From Chloroflexota bacterium (lineage in GTDB: Bacteria; Chloroflexota; Anaerolineae; Anaerolineales; UBA11858): a stretch of DNA of 34,334 bases. The position numbers and the translations under genes were made by a program. This document shows positions 24,113 to 33,995 of this stretch, in pieces; position 1 is the first letter of the stretch, and every line of letters begins with the position of its first letter. Below the pieces are notes generated by a model that saw only the letters and a program-made list of their open reading frames with translations, was not told where the DNA came from and searched no databases. The stretch covers positions 1-34,334 of the forward strand of contig QMOK01000004.1 of NCBI GenBank assembly GCA_003648195.1. The letters run 5' to 3'.

Positions 24113-25069
24113 TCACGTTTCAAGCGGCTTTGGCATTGGCAAAGCATTCTTGTCTCGTTTCTCCCGGCGCTTCCGTTTTTTGGGCGCTGGCTCGGCCGAA
24201 CGCCACTTTTCCAGCATCGGCTGGGAAGAGACAATCCCTCGCTCAAACATAAGCGTTTTGGGATCCATCCCAAAGGCCAATCCCATCACTTGGGAAAAAT
24301 AGACTATGGGAATTTGATAATCGGTGTTGAATGCGCTATTAACATCTGCCTGATAAGCATCCAGGTTTAGTTGGCACATAGGGCAACCCACAACCATGGC
24401 GTCAGGCTTTAACTTATCTGCCCCTTTCAGCAAATGATGCAACATACGCAGAGACGCTTTAGCACTAAGCTGCGTCATGTGCCCGCCGCAGCAAGTGGTC
24501 TTAAGCGCATAGTCTGGCACATTAGCACCCAGTGTCTTTAGCAGGGTGTCCATTGTTTCTGGTCTTTCAGGGTGATCAAAATTGTCTTCTGGGCGGCCCA
24601 TATAACAACCATAATACGGAATAAGGGTAAGGCCAGCCAGCGATTGGGTCACCTTTTCTTTTACGGCTTCATAACCCACGTCATTACACACTACATCCAA
24701 AAAGTGCCGTGATTTGACTGAGCCGGGTTCATAAGACAAACTTCCAGCGGCCAGAGCTTCATTCACCTCTAAATTAAGTCGTTCATATTTGGCCATCTTT
24801 TCATCTGTTTTTTTGAGATTTATATAACAAGCACTGCAGGGAGCAATAACTTGGGGCGTCTCCTCGGCATCGATGAGCGCCAAGTTGCGGGCTACCAACG
24901 CATAAGCCGGTAATTGGTCAACTGAAAAATATTCCGTTGCCCCGCAACAATTCCAATCGTTTATTTCTTGAAACTCTATACCCAATGCTTCAGCTATCAT
25001 CCGACTGGTTTTGTCGTAGGCGAGAGAATTGCCTTCAGCCGAGCAACCGGGATACCAGGCATATTTCAT
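24113..25069 (-). CDS. hdrB: Heterodisulfide reductase subunit B
   Basis: KYAWYPGCSAEGNSLAYD...WNCCGATEY...PCSACYINLKK...TTCCGGHMTQLS...CPMCQLNLD. Confidence 0.92.
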   Translation of the reverse strand: MKYAWYPGCSAEGNSLAYDKTSRMIAEALGIEFQEINDWNCCGATEYFSVDQLPAYALVARNLALIDAEETPQVIAPCSACYINLKKTDEKMAKYERLNLEVNEALAAGSLSYEPGSVKSRHFLDVVCNDVGYEAVKEKVTQSLAGLTLIPYYGCYMGRPEDNFDHPERPETMDTLLKTLGANVPDYALKTTCCGGHMTQLSAKASLRMLHHLLKGADKLKPDAMVVGCPMCQLNLDAYQADVNSAFNTDYQIPIVYFSQVMGLAFGMDPKTLMFERGIVSSQPMLEKWRSAEPAPKKRKRREKRDKNALPMPKPLET

Positions 25070-25620
25070 TTTTGTGCTCCTATCTCTTTTGCTTTATCTA
25101 AAATAGCGCGTAGTTGACCCATGTTTTTGATGCGCGCAGGAATCAAGGACAAGCGGCCCCTGCTCAACATCCCCAACGCCATGGGGGCCATCTTCACGCT
25201 TTCAAGCGGGTGATGAAGCATATGAAATCCAGCAGCAAGACCCAGCTCAAAGGAACGGCCAAAATACTCTACCATTCCAATAAAAGTCTTCGAAAAATCT
25301 TTCGCATCAGTAGTATACAAACCTTTTTCTATGGCCTGATGCTTAAGATTATACATAATATCGGTGATTGGAATCTCTTGCGGGCAGCGTACAGTACACT
25401 GATAACAAGATACACAATACCAAAAAGTATTGGAACGCAACACTTTATCATCTTGCCCAGCAGCTATCAGGGCAAACAGCCCCCGTGGCGCATAATCCAT
25501 ATCAAGCGCCGAGGGACAAGAACCAGTGCAATTGCCGCATTGTAAACAGCTTTTGAGTTTTTCCCCATCGGGGAGTTCAGTAATTATTCTTTCGTATACA
25601 GAGTTAGGCTCTAAGGTCAT
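25066..25620 (-). CDS. hdrC: Heterodisulfide reductase subunit C
   Basis: CLQCGNCTGSCPSALDMDYAPR, CVSCYQCTVRCPQEIPITDIMY. Confidence 0.92.
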   Translation of the reverse strand: MTLEPNSVYERIITELPDGEKLKSCLQCGNCTGSCPSALDMDYAPRGLFALIAAGQDDKVLRSNTFWYCVSCYQCTVRCPQEIPITDIMYNLKHQAIEKGLYTTDAKDFSKTFIGMVEYFGRSFELGLAAGFHMLHHPLESVKMAPMALGMLSRGRLSLIPARIKNMGQLRAILDKAKEIGAQK

Positions 25621-25767
25621 GATGTGCTCCTGAACGTGAAGCGTGAGAATTGGTGTATTGGTAAATATATAAATTGGCAGGTTGGTTTAAGACACAACTA
25701 ATTTCACTATGCATCAATTTTTCACTCTCCCAATATATTATTTCCCTAGTTTCCCAATTTACCAACT

Positions 25768-26622
25768 TTATAAAAAGCTTTCCAGTAATTCGGCAACTTC
25801 CGAGTGGTAAAAAACCGGCCCATCGGTGCAAACAAAAATATCGCCCAGGTTACAACGTCCGCATTTTCCAATTCCACAGTGCATGCGGCCTTCCAAAGTA
25901 ACCAACATCTGATCCAGCGTGAAGCCTAATTTTTTCAAGGTTAGGGATACAAAATGAATCATAATCGGCGGGCCGCAAGTGATGGTGATAGCGTTTTCGG
26001 GCGAAGGATTTAACTTTTCTAACAGCGTTGTAATCAGGCCTTCGTCGCCTTCATCCCAGTCGGGGGGTTTGTTATCTACAGTGAGATGCAGTTCGGTTTG
26101 GGGTGTGTTCCGCCATTCTTCATATTCGTCTGTAAAAATGAGCAGGCCCGGGTTACGAGCCGCCCAAAGGATAGTCATCGAACCATAATCGTCTCGGTTC
26201 TCCATGACAGTTTTGATGACAGGGCGGAGAGGCGCGCCGCCAATTCCGCCACCTAAAACTATAATATCTTTTCCTTTGATGTCATCCATAGGGAAGTTAT
26301 TCCCCAGCGGGCCACGCACCCCGATGGGATCACCCACCGACAGGTTGTGCAACCCGTTGGTCGTTTTGCCATGTGGGTGGCGGTGGATGGCAAACTCCAG
26401 CAACCCATCTTGGGCGGGGATAGATGTAATTCCAAAGGGGGCTTCTCCTTCGCCAAAGGCCGAGACAAACCCAAACTGGCCGGGTTTATAATTTGCGAAA
26501 GCCTCTTTTCCAACCGCATCCATCAGCTCAATTTGGAACAAGCGAATGTCGGTTCCTAATTCTTTGACGCCTGCCAATTTTCCAAGATAAGGACGCATGG
26601 AATGATGGTTGTGTTCGTTCAT
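25768..26622 (-). CDS. flxA: FAD/NAD(P)-binding subunit, FlxA-like
   Basis: PGQFGFVSAFGEGEAPFGITSIP, GGGIGGAPLRPVIKTV, CGIGKCGRCNLGDIFVCTDGPVF; paralogous to 16408-17232. Confidence 0.83.
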   Translation of the reverse strand: MNEHNHHSMRPYLGKLAGVKELGTDIRLFQIELMDAVGKEAFANYKPGQFGFVSAFGEGEAPFGITSIPAQDGLLEFAIHRHPHGKTTNGLHNLSVGDPIGVRGPLGNNFPMDDIKGKDIIVLGGGIGGAPLRPVIKTVMENRDDYGSMTILWAARNPGLLIFTDEYEEWRNTPQTELHLTVDNKPPDWDEGDEGLITTLLEKLNPSPENAITITCGPPIMIHFVSLTLKKLGFTLDQMLVTLEGRMHCGIGKCGRCNLGDIFVCTDGPVFYHSEVAELLESFL

Positions 26623-26624
26623 GT

Positions 26625-27641
26625 TTACGCCTCCACCTTTTCGTGTAAGTCTGCTACTTGTGCTAACATCTCTTTGATGTCAATGTTAACTGGACAGGCC
26701 TCAATGCACCTCCCGCAGCCTACACAGCCCAGGGGACCAAAATCTTTGGGATAGTAGTGGAATTTGCAGTAATAGCGGTTGCGTATTCGCTGCCCTTTAG
26801 TGGCTCGGGAATTGTGTCCTCCAGCGATGGTGCGGTAATTGGGAGCGGTGCAGGCATCCCAGACTCTCATTCGGTCGTGGATTACTATCCCCGTGCCAGA
26901 AAGCACTTCTTCGTCTCGCAGGTCAAAACAGCGGCAAGTGGGGCAAACATAGGTGCAGAGTTTGCAGCTTAGGCAGCGTTCGCCCAGCCGCGCCCAATAC
27001 TGGTCGTTAAAGAGAGCCGGCCAATCTTCGGCAGGTAAAATGGGAACAGTCTCGTTTTTGGGTATCTCTGGGAGGGTTAAGTCGGTTACTTCTTGGGTTT
27101 CGGCTGAGGCCAACAACGCTTTCCCTTTGCTGGTCGCCGCTTTTACGGCATAACCATCCCCCACGGCAGTTAGGAGTACGTCCAAATGGGAGGGGTCGTC
27201 TGGGGCGCCCCCCACGCTAGTGCAAAAGCAGTTCTCCCACATCTGCGGACACGAGATGCCAACCAGGGTTGTCATCTCTCGGCGGCGGGCGTAATAAACA
27301 TCTGGAGGGTCTTGTTCAAGGAACAAGGCGTCAAATGCCAAAAAGCCATGAGCATCACAGGGGCGTAATCCAAAGATAATTTGTTCTTTTTCTAATAGAT
27401 AGTCGTGCAAGGTAACTTCATCGCCACGTTTTTCAATTCGCATCAAGCGGTCTGTTTGCGGGAAGAGAAATTCTTTGGCGGACATCTCTGGTTGAGTATA
27501 GTCGAAAGTTATCTCTTCTATATCGCTAACTGGGCGATAACGAATATGCCCTTTGCCAATGTCTTGAGGAGCTATTAGAGTTCGATCTTCTTTTAATTTG
27601 CCTAACCAGGCCAATAAGTTATGGTGAGTAATAAAGATCAT
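26625..27641 (-). CDS. 4Fe-4S dicluster protein, FlxB/HydB-like
   Basis: CLSCKLCTYVCPTCRCFDL, CVGCGRCIEACPVNIDI; paralogous to 15365-16411. Confidence 0.82.
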   Translation of the reverse strand: MIFITHHNLLAWLGKLKEDRTLIAPQDIGKGHIRYRPVSDIEEITFDYTQPEMSAKEFLFPQTDRLMRIEKRGDEVTLHDYLLEKEQIIFGLRPCDAHGFLAFDALFLEQDPPDVYYARRREMTTLVGISCPQMWENCFCTSVGGAPDDPSHLDVLLTAVGDGYAVKAATSKGKALLASAETQEVTDLTLPEIPKNETVPILPAEDWPALFNDQYWARLGERCLSCKLCTYVCPTCRCFDLRDEEVLSGTGIVIHDRMRVWDACTAPNYRTIAGGHNSRATKGQRIRNRYYCKFHYYPKDFGPLGCVGCGRCIEACPVNIDIKEMLAQVADLHEKVEA

Positions 27642-28486
27642 ATTAGTGAGATCTCCCCGTCTTTCATAAGGGTTACGAAAGGTGTAGGTTCTGTGGTCAT
27701 GCCGCCTCGATGGTCAAATAATTCTTCCATCTCTTTGGTTAGCTTGCGGTTTAACAAACTGAGAGGTATATCCATGGGGCAAGCCAGTTCACAGGCATTA
27801 CATTCTACACAACGGCCGGCCAAGTGCATGGCGCGGAAAGTGTGGAAAAAGTATTTCTCTGGCATTTCATTTTGCATTCCGATCCAGAGAGAGTCATCGC
27901 GGTCAAATTCGCAAACGGTGCAATAACATCCAGGACAAGCCTGACGACAGGCATAGCAGCGAATACAACGGTCAAATTCTGACAGCCAAAAGTTTAGCCG
28001 TTCTTCGGGTGCCATGGCCTCTATTTCGGCTACATCCTCAAAATCATCGCTGATTTCCTCGGTGGGTGGTTCTCCTATCAGGGTGTCATACACTAGAGGA
28101 GAGCGTATTGTGCAGTGTTGGCAGCGGGTTTGGATTTCGCCATTTTCTAGCATACCTGTACAGGTTAAGCCAATGACGTGAATATTCTCGCGCTTGATTT
28201 GGCTCTCACCTACCAACAAATTGATCGTTCGACTGTCACAGGGTTTAACTATCACGGCCACGCTGGGGATGTCTGCTCCACGCTTGGGCGGTTTCTTTTT
28301 ATCGTGTAAATAATTTACTAGGTTGTAGTGACACTGCTGATTCCAGACCAGACGATCTACATCATCAGGGTCATAAATAAAGGCCGGACGGGTTCCCCCA
28401 TCAGTCGCTGTCTCGTAGCCAATTACACAGCTTACTTGCTCGTTTTCTAGCAATTCTTTGGCTTTGGCTTGTATTTGCTCAATCAA
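27638..28486 (-). CDS. 4Fe-4S protein, FlxC / F420-hydrogenase-beta-like
   Basis: VAVIVKPCDSRTINLLVGESQIKRENIHVIGLTC, CIRCYACRQACPGCYC, CVECNACELACPMDIPLS. Confidence 0.78.
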   Translation of the reverse strand: MIEQIQAKAKELLENEQVSCVIGYETATDGGTRPAFIYDPDDVDRLVWNQQCHYNLVNYLHDKKKPPKRGADIPSVAVIVKPCDSRTINLLVGESQIKRENIHVIGLTCTGMLENGEIQTRCQHCTIRSPLVYDTLIGEPPTEEISDDFEDVAEIEAMAPEERLNFWLSEFDRCIRCYACRQACPGCYCTVCEFDRDDSLWIGMQNEMPEKYFFHTFRAMHLAGRCVECNACELACPMDIPLSLLNRKLTKEMEELFDHRGGMTTEPTPFVTLMKDGEISLI

Positions 28487-28892
28487 ATTGACCTCCTACT
28501 CTTTTCAATTGCTGGCTCTCGTATATTTTTTGGCACAGTGATTTACGCTGCATTGTACGTTGCTACTTTGTGTTTATCAATTACCGTGGAAGCAAGCGTA
28601 TATAACTGGTGTTTGAAATCACCACCTCTTATTGCTAGCATTGCGCTTTTTCATCACATTAATACGAATTTTACCGCACGGAAAGAGAACCCACAAGAAT
28701 CAAATGTCATAAATACGCTGTCATTTGGCATATTTCCTATAGAGAGTTATATAATTCTTCTATGCCTTCTAAGAAAGCGTATTATCCACGCAGTTCCCGG
28801 CAACCCCTAAAATGATCTCAAAAACCAACGCAAATATCCATGTTTTAAAGGGCGTTTCACTCTTCTTCCCCGCTGACCTATGCCATATTTCG

Positions 28893-28921
28893 TTGACAAA
28901 ATTAAGTGCCCATAGTAAGAT
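28893..28921 (+). promoter_or_regulatory. Sigma70-type promoter for tRNA-Met
   Basis: TTGACA, 17-nt spacer, TAAGAT; 13 nt upstream of the tRNA. Confidence 0.6.
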
Positions 28922-28934
28922 AATGCCCGTTGCT

Positions 28935-29006
28935 GGCGAGGTAGCTCAGTGGTAGAGCAGGAGACTCATAAGCTCTTGGTCGTGGGTTCAATCCCCTCCC
29001 TCGCCA
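28935..29006 (+). tRNA. tRNA-Met (anticodon CAT)
   Basis: GGCGAGG / CCTCGCC acceptor stem, D-loop AGCTCAGTGGTAGAGC, anticodon loop CTCATAA, T-loop GGTTCAATCCC, discriminator A, CCA not encoded. An Ile2 (lysidine) identity cannot be excluded by eye. Confidence 0.93.
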
Positions 29007-29019
29007 CTTTTTTTATTTA

Positions 29020-29065
29020 AAACGCACACCCGATAACTTCAAAAATCGGGTGTGCGTTTGTTTTT
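29020..29065. terminator. Bidirectional terminator between tRNA-Met and the amylase gene
   Basis: AAACGCACACCCGAT ... ATCGGGTGTGCGTTT (15 bp), T/A-rich on both sides. Confidence 0.88.
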
Positions 29066-29085
29066 GTTAACAGGTAAAGTGAACG

Positions 29086-32000
29086 CTAATTTTCGCCAGT
29101 CCTGTTTGCCTTTCTCCATTGCCATACCACGCTCAAAAGAACAAGCACCGCCAAGATAAGCAATCCCCACAAGCCAAATTGCCCGCGCGCCGAAAACGCT
29201 TGCAGCGTGATTGCCGTTGGTGTCTGGTTACCATCACCAACCACAAAAGGCGTGCCGCTCAACTGGGATAGACTAGGGGTAGTGCCGCTGGTCACCGTAA
29301 AGCCGACCGTGTTAGCGACTGTATCTACCGTGGAGCCATCAATCTTTAGCCAATCAGAACCATCATACCAATAGAGTTTGTGGTCTGTTTCGTTAGTTTC
29401 ATCGGTATATGTTAAGACAATTTCTAGGCTATCTACGTCTGTGGCACTGCTCAGGTGAATGTCTACATACACAGACTTATTGCCACCCGCATTAGGGACG
29501 TTATCAAGCTGCGCCAAGGTGATAACAGGTTCACCTGTTCCCAGTTTGGTAACATCTAAAGTACTGCTCATTGCCACTGTCTCTGGGCCAATGCCAGTTT
29601 CAACAGTGGTAAGACTAGAAACATCTGATTGGAAGCCAACGAAGACGGTAGCGGAATCGCTATATGTTACGCCGCTAGGAGCGGTAATGCTGGCCTGAAT
29701 AACGACAACTTGCGGCCCCGAACTCGGTGCGGTATAAGACACGGCGGCAACACCACTGCCATCGGTAACACCTGTAGAAGTGCCTAAACTGCCGCCTCCG
29801 CTGGCAGGACTGATAATTTGAAAATCAACCACAACGCCGGCAGGCAGCACACCGCCTGTCACGTTTTTGATAGTGGCGTTTATGTTAGTGCTGTTATCGC
29901 AGCTAATTTTAGTGGCCGTACTATCCGCGTTTACGCTGGCGGGCGGCAGGGATAAGGTTGTGTCTGCGGTGTTGGGATTGTCGAAACGTGGCACAAGTAC
30001 CGCGCTGCTCAAAGCTGGCAAATTGACCATGGCTAAATTTGACCCTGTGGCGGCATAGCTAGCGGAATTATTCAACACGTCGTAATAAGTTGTGTCTTCA
30101 CACTCGCTGGGAACTATCAGGTTAACGTCGTGCGCGTTGCTTCCATCACGGTTGAAGATGGCAATAGCGCAGTCGGGTGCGCCGCCGGTGCGGGCGTAGG
30201 CATAGGTCTGGTTCACGTCGTCGGTTAGCAGAGTGGTGACATCGCCTGTCTGAAGCACATCGTAATTGTTACGGATTAACGCCAGACTCCGGTAGGTGTC
30301 ACGTAAGTCGGTGTTAGGCAACCCCGCTGGCAGAAATCCGCTTTCATTCCCCCAGGGATAAGTGTGCCTGTTGTAAGGATCGTCCTGCACAATCCCGGCC
30401 ACTGACTTTCCCGCTCCCCACTGGCCCGCGCTGCCGTATTCCGCGCCTAAGCCAACCTCATCTCCATAATAGATTGTCGGTGCGCCGGGATAGGTAAATT
30501 GCAAGGCGGCCATCATTTCCATTTTTGAGAGGGCGTTGGTTAAATTGTTGCTAGATTGTTTGTACAAAACGTACAAGGGACGGTTGGTATCGTGTGATCC
30601 CATGAGATTCATCATGGCATACCAAGCGGGAGCTGGGTAGTCTTCGCGAATAGAACCGAGCGCGTAATCAAATTCGGAAGGCGAGAGCGCCCACATAGTT
30701 TGGTCGCCGTTATTATCGTTGTCAATCCAATCGGAATCGATTAGAAAGCCCAGAACGGCCTTGCGGTAGCGGTAATTCATGGTGGCATCCATTTGGTTGC
30801 CGTAGAGCCAGGGAATGGCCTCAAACCAAACCTCGCTATAAAGCGGGCCTGTCAAACCATCGTTGGTTTTTACCTGGCTGCGGAAATCTTCCCAAAAAGA
30901 GTGGCCGACCTCATCGGCAACGTCAAATCGCCAGCCATCGGCGCCTTTGCTGTACCAGTATTGGATAACCGCGCTGGGAGAGGCGTCATCGTTACTATAG
31001 TCGAAGACGTAATCTTTCACGGTGGTATTTTCGTTCAGGAGGGGAAGGCTATCGTAGCCCCACCAAGAATCATATTGCTCGTTGCCATCGGTGCGCCCCG
31101 CGCAAGGCCCGCTGCCCGCCTCGAAAGTGTAGAACAAATTATACGAAGAGGACTCGCGTTCACACGCGCCGCTGGTATCCGCGCCTGTATCGGCGTTTCC
31201 GCTGGCATCCCAGCGATCATAACGGTCAAAATATACAGAATCGGAGCCAGTGTGGTTAAAAACCCCATCCAAGATGATAGATATGCCTCGGTTTTCAGCC
31301 TCGGTTGAGAACGTTTCAAAGAGGTTGTTAGTCCCCAGGCGAGGACTGATTTTTAGATAGTTGGTGGTGTCGTAACCGTGATTAGAGGGAGAATCAAAAA
31401 TTGGGTTCAGATAAATGGCGGTAACGCCTATCGATTCCAGATAATCTAACTCATCCTCAATCCCTTGCAAATCTCCGCCAAAGAAATCCGCGCTCCAGTC
31501 TTGATAATAGGAACCGCCCGCATCTCTGGGATCATCAGCCGCTTCGTTCCAGACAGTGTGCAAATGCTCGTTTGTGCCGTAAATGGTGCTATACGGCCAA
31601 GCATTATCATTATTTGGATTTCCATTTCTGAAACGGTCGGGCAAAATTTGGTAAATGACGGCTTTCTTGGCCCAATCTGGGGTTGTGAACGCGCTATCGT
31701 AAACGGTGATGTTAAAAGAATTATTCGCGTATTGGCTAGCTTCCCCATCGTCAACCATCATCCCTGTTCCATTCTCGTACCGGTCTTCGTGATCGTAGCT
31801 ATTGTGAGAATAGTCGTCAATATACCAGTCTACATCCGTGCCGTCAGTAAGCTTAAATTTATAGTACAAGGTGCGGATACTGGCGGTGTCGCCGGCGGGG
31901 ATGGTGTAATCGTACCAATCATACGTTGGGTCACTCTCAGAACGTTTGGTCATGGCGTAGGCCTGCGTACCAGAGGGTGTATTATAAACATAGAGCGTGG

Positions 32001-33834
32001 CGCCGGTGAGGTCGCTGTTGGCCGTTCGCAGTGAGATGGCGATGGTCTGCCCCGTGGGGACGGCCCCAAAGGGCGCGCGATAACCGCTAGCGCGAGTGTC
32101 ATGGTAAACCTCATTCCACCAGATGTCGCCATCCGCGCCGGCCCCAGCGCAAGCGCCATTACAATACGTGGTGCTGGGTCCGCTCTCCCTATCGGCGGTG
32201 CTGCTGTTGTCGTAATCGTTGTTCACCGCCTCAACGCGGTAGTAAGTAGGGTCGCCAAATGAAAGGCCGCTGGCGCAATACTGATTCCCGCCGGTGCTAG
32301 ACATAGAGGCAGTGCTGCCCCCGCTGCCGTCCACCACGTCAGACTTGGTGCCGCTATAGCGCACCTGAACGCTGCTAATGCCGCTATCGTTGTCGCCGCT
32401 GCGGGAATTGGTATCGTATACATTGGCACAGACCTGCCCCCCAGCGTAATTCACATTTTCTACGGTGGGAGCGGTTATATCATCGTCAATGACAGTATAA
32501 GCATATTCCGTGCCCGAGGGACAGTCAGAGCTATGCACCCATTGGTTCATCCAGTTATGGTCTTCTTGGCCGCTGCCATGCGCGGCGCGGCACAGGTCAC
32601 GCTCGCCAATATTGTCCACGCTTACAGGGTAATAATAAATATCACGGGGGTTCTGGGCGGGAATTGTGACCTTAACGATGTCATAATTGGTGGTTGGTGT
32701 GCCGCCCCAAGCACCAGACCAATCCCCGGCGTCGCTGCCCGCCGACCAGTTCCAAGAGCCGTTGTAATACCGCAGCCGTGGATAGCCGCCGCCAAAGGTG
32801 AGATCGCCTTTGTGGGACATCCAGTAGACGTCCACGCTTTCATCATCGTAGGCGTATACGTCTGTGGTTCCACCTGGGGATAGGGTTCCGTCATCGCTCC
32901 AGCGGCGGGTGCTGACGAAGCGAACTGTATCCCCAAAGGCGGGGACGTATTGTTCGCTGGGGTGATCGCTGGCCGAGCAGTTATCGGCCACTAATTGATC
33001 GCAAGATGAATGATAGAGTCGATCCCAAACCACGGCGGTGGGCGCATCGGAAGAACCCCGCAGTTCAATCCACCATCCAAAATAAACGTTGCCATCGTTG
33101 AGGTCACGGCCCCAAGCGTTGCCCGTTTGGCCGGGGATGCCCATCACGTCTACCGCGTCTGTCGTGGTGAAGTCATCGGTGGTATCTGTATCGTTGTTCC
33201 AGCCCGCGTTATTTTGGAAAGTAGCCACGGTCATGCTAAACGCGCTTGTGTTATCCATGCCGTTCAGGTCAGAGAGGGGAAGTCGGGCTTCTACTACATC
33301 GTTGGCCGCGCTGATGCTAATTTGCGTACCGCTGATGGTGTACCAAGAACCGCCAGCCCACCATTCCACTTGATAATTGCCGCTGCTTACGCTATGAAAG
33401 GAGAGTATTCGTTCGGCGTACAAAAAAGTCCGTCCCATGGTCAGGTTAGACTCATCACCTAGCCAGTTGTAGCCGGTGTCGTAGCCATCTTGGTCGGTAT
33501 CAATGCCCACGGCAATATGAACCTCATCTGCGTCTGTGATGTCATCTAAACGAAAGAGCAAATAGAGGTAAGTACTATCCACGGTGACGCGCACTTCGGT
33601 GAGGTCGGCGTTAGAGTCCATGCCGGTGTCGGTGCGGGCATCGTCCGCGGCGCCGGTGTATATCCATTCACCATCGCTTTCGGCGTCTGTATGGGCTGTG
33701 GCTGAGGGCGTGCCAGTCCAATCGGAAGGGTCGCCGTCTACAGTGCGGGAGGCTGCCCCCACAGAATGAGAACTAGCAACAACCAAAAACAATAACATAA
33801 ACGAAGAACAAAATGTGAAAAACCAGCGTCTCAT
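29086..33834 (-). CDS. Secreted, membrane-anchored GH13 alpha-amylase/pullulanase-type enzyme
   Basis: ATG at 33834 with AAGGAG RBS and signal peptide MRRWFFTFCSSFMLLFLVVASSHSVGA. GH13 motifs DGVFNH, GWRFDVADE, LYSEVW, MGSHDTNRP; N-terminal DOMON-like and beta-sandwich modules; Ig-like C-terminal domain; terminal TM helix FGLWGLLILAVLVLLSVVW plus basic tail. Confidence 0.9.
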   Translation of the reverse strand: MRRWFFTFCSSFMLLFLVVASSHSVGAASRTVDGDPSDWTGTPSATAHTDAESDGEWIYTGAADDARTDTGMDSNADLTEVRVTVDSTYLYLLFRLDDITDADEVHIAVGIDTDQDGYDTGYNWLGDESNLTMGRTFLYAERILSFHSVSSGNYQVEWWAGGSWYTISGTQISISAANDVVEARLPLSDLNGMDNTSAFSMTVATFQNNAGWNNDTDTTDDFTTTDAVDVMGIPGQTGNAWGRDLNDGNVYFGWWIELRGSSDAPTAVVWDRLYHSSCDQLVADNCSASDHPSEQYVPAFGDTVRFVSTRRWSDDGTLSPGGTTDVYAYDDESVDVYWMSHKGDLTFGGGYPRLRYYNGSWNWSAGSDAGDWSGAWGGTPTTNYDIVKVTIPAQNPRDIYYYPVSVDNIGERDLCRAAHGSGQEDHNWMNQWVHSSDCPSGTEYAYTVIDDDITAPTVENVNYAGGQVCANVYDTNSRSGDNDSGISSVQVRYSGTKSDVVDGSGGSTASMSSTGGNQYCASGLSFGDPTYYRVEAVNNDYDNSSTADRESGPSTTYCNGACAGAGADGDIWWNEVYHDTRASGYRAPFGAVPTGQTIAISLRTANSDLTGATLYVYNTPSGTQAYAMTKRSESDPTYDWYDYTIPAGDTASIRTLYYKFKLTDGTDVDWYIDDYSHNSYDHEDRYENGTGMMVDDGEASQYANNSFNITVYDSAFTTPDWAKKAVIYQILPDRFRNGNPNNDNAWPYSTIYGTNEHLHTVWNEAADDPRDAGGSYYQDWSADFFGGDLQGIEDELDYLESIGVTAIYLNPIFDSPSNHGYDTTNYLKISPRLGTNNLFETFSTEAENRGISIILDGVFNHTGSDSVYFDRYDRWDASGNADTGADTSGACERESSSYNLFYTFEAGSGPCAGRTDGNEQYDSWWGYDSLPLLNENTTVKDYVFDYSNDDASPSAVIQYWYSKGADGWRFDVADEVGHSFWEDFRSQVKTNDGLTGPLYSEVWFEAIPWLYGNQMDATMNYRYRKAVLGFLIDSDWIDNDNNGDQTMWALSPSEFDYALGSIREDYPAPAWYAMMNLMGSHDTNRPLYVLYKQSSNNLTNALSKMEMMAALQFTYPGAPTIYYGDEVGLGAEYGSAGQWGAGKSVAGIVQDDPYNRHTYPWGNESGFLPAGLPNTDLRDTYRSLALIRNNYDVLQTGDVTTLLTDDVNQTYAYARTGGAPDCAIAIFNRDGSNAHDVNLIVPSECEDTTYYDVLNNSASYAATGSNLAMVNLPALSSAVLVPRFDNPNTADTTLSLPPASVNADSTATKISCDNSTNINATIKNVTGGVLPAGVVVDFQIISPASGGGSLGTSTGVTDGSGVAAVSYTAPSSGPQVVVIQASITAPSGVTYSDSATVFVGFQSDVSSLTTVETGIGPETVAMSSTLDVTKLGTGEPVITLAQLDNVPNAGGNKSVYVDIHLSSATDVDSLEIVLTYTDETNETDHKLYWYDGSDWLKIDGSTVDTVANTVGFTVTSGTTPSLSQLSGTPFVVGDGNQTPTAITLQAFSARGQFGLWGLLILAVLVLLSVVWQWRKANRTGEN

Positions 33835-33937
33835 TACATGCTCCTTCACTCTCAAGGCCAATATATGCTCAATTTTCAAAGCTCCGAATGCGCTAATTTT
33901 ACCACCGCCCTGCGCTAGCAAAGGTAATCTATTAAGG

Positions 33938-33970
33938 CAAAAAAGCGAGGCGGCTGCGCCGTCTCGCTTA
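33938..33970 (-). terminator. Reverse-strand terminator for a gene beyond the right edge
   Basis: On the minus strand TAAGCGAGACGGC GCA GCCGCCTCGCTTTTTT (one wobble pair). Confidence 0.65.
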
Positions 33971-33995
33971 TGTTGTAATTTTACTTATGTTTTGG

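Noticed and set aside
28469-28810. 113-aa ORF opposite the flx operon start
   Set aside because: It overlaps the 5' end and promoter region of the reverse flx operon; apparent hydrophobicity is probably from AT-rich sequence.
31035-32936. Overlapping ORFs in other frames of the amylase gene (for example 31465-32034 plus)
   Set aside because: Lie wholly within the well-supported GH13 gene and lack motifs.
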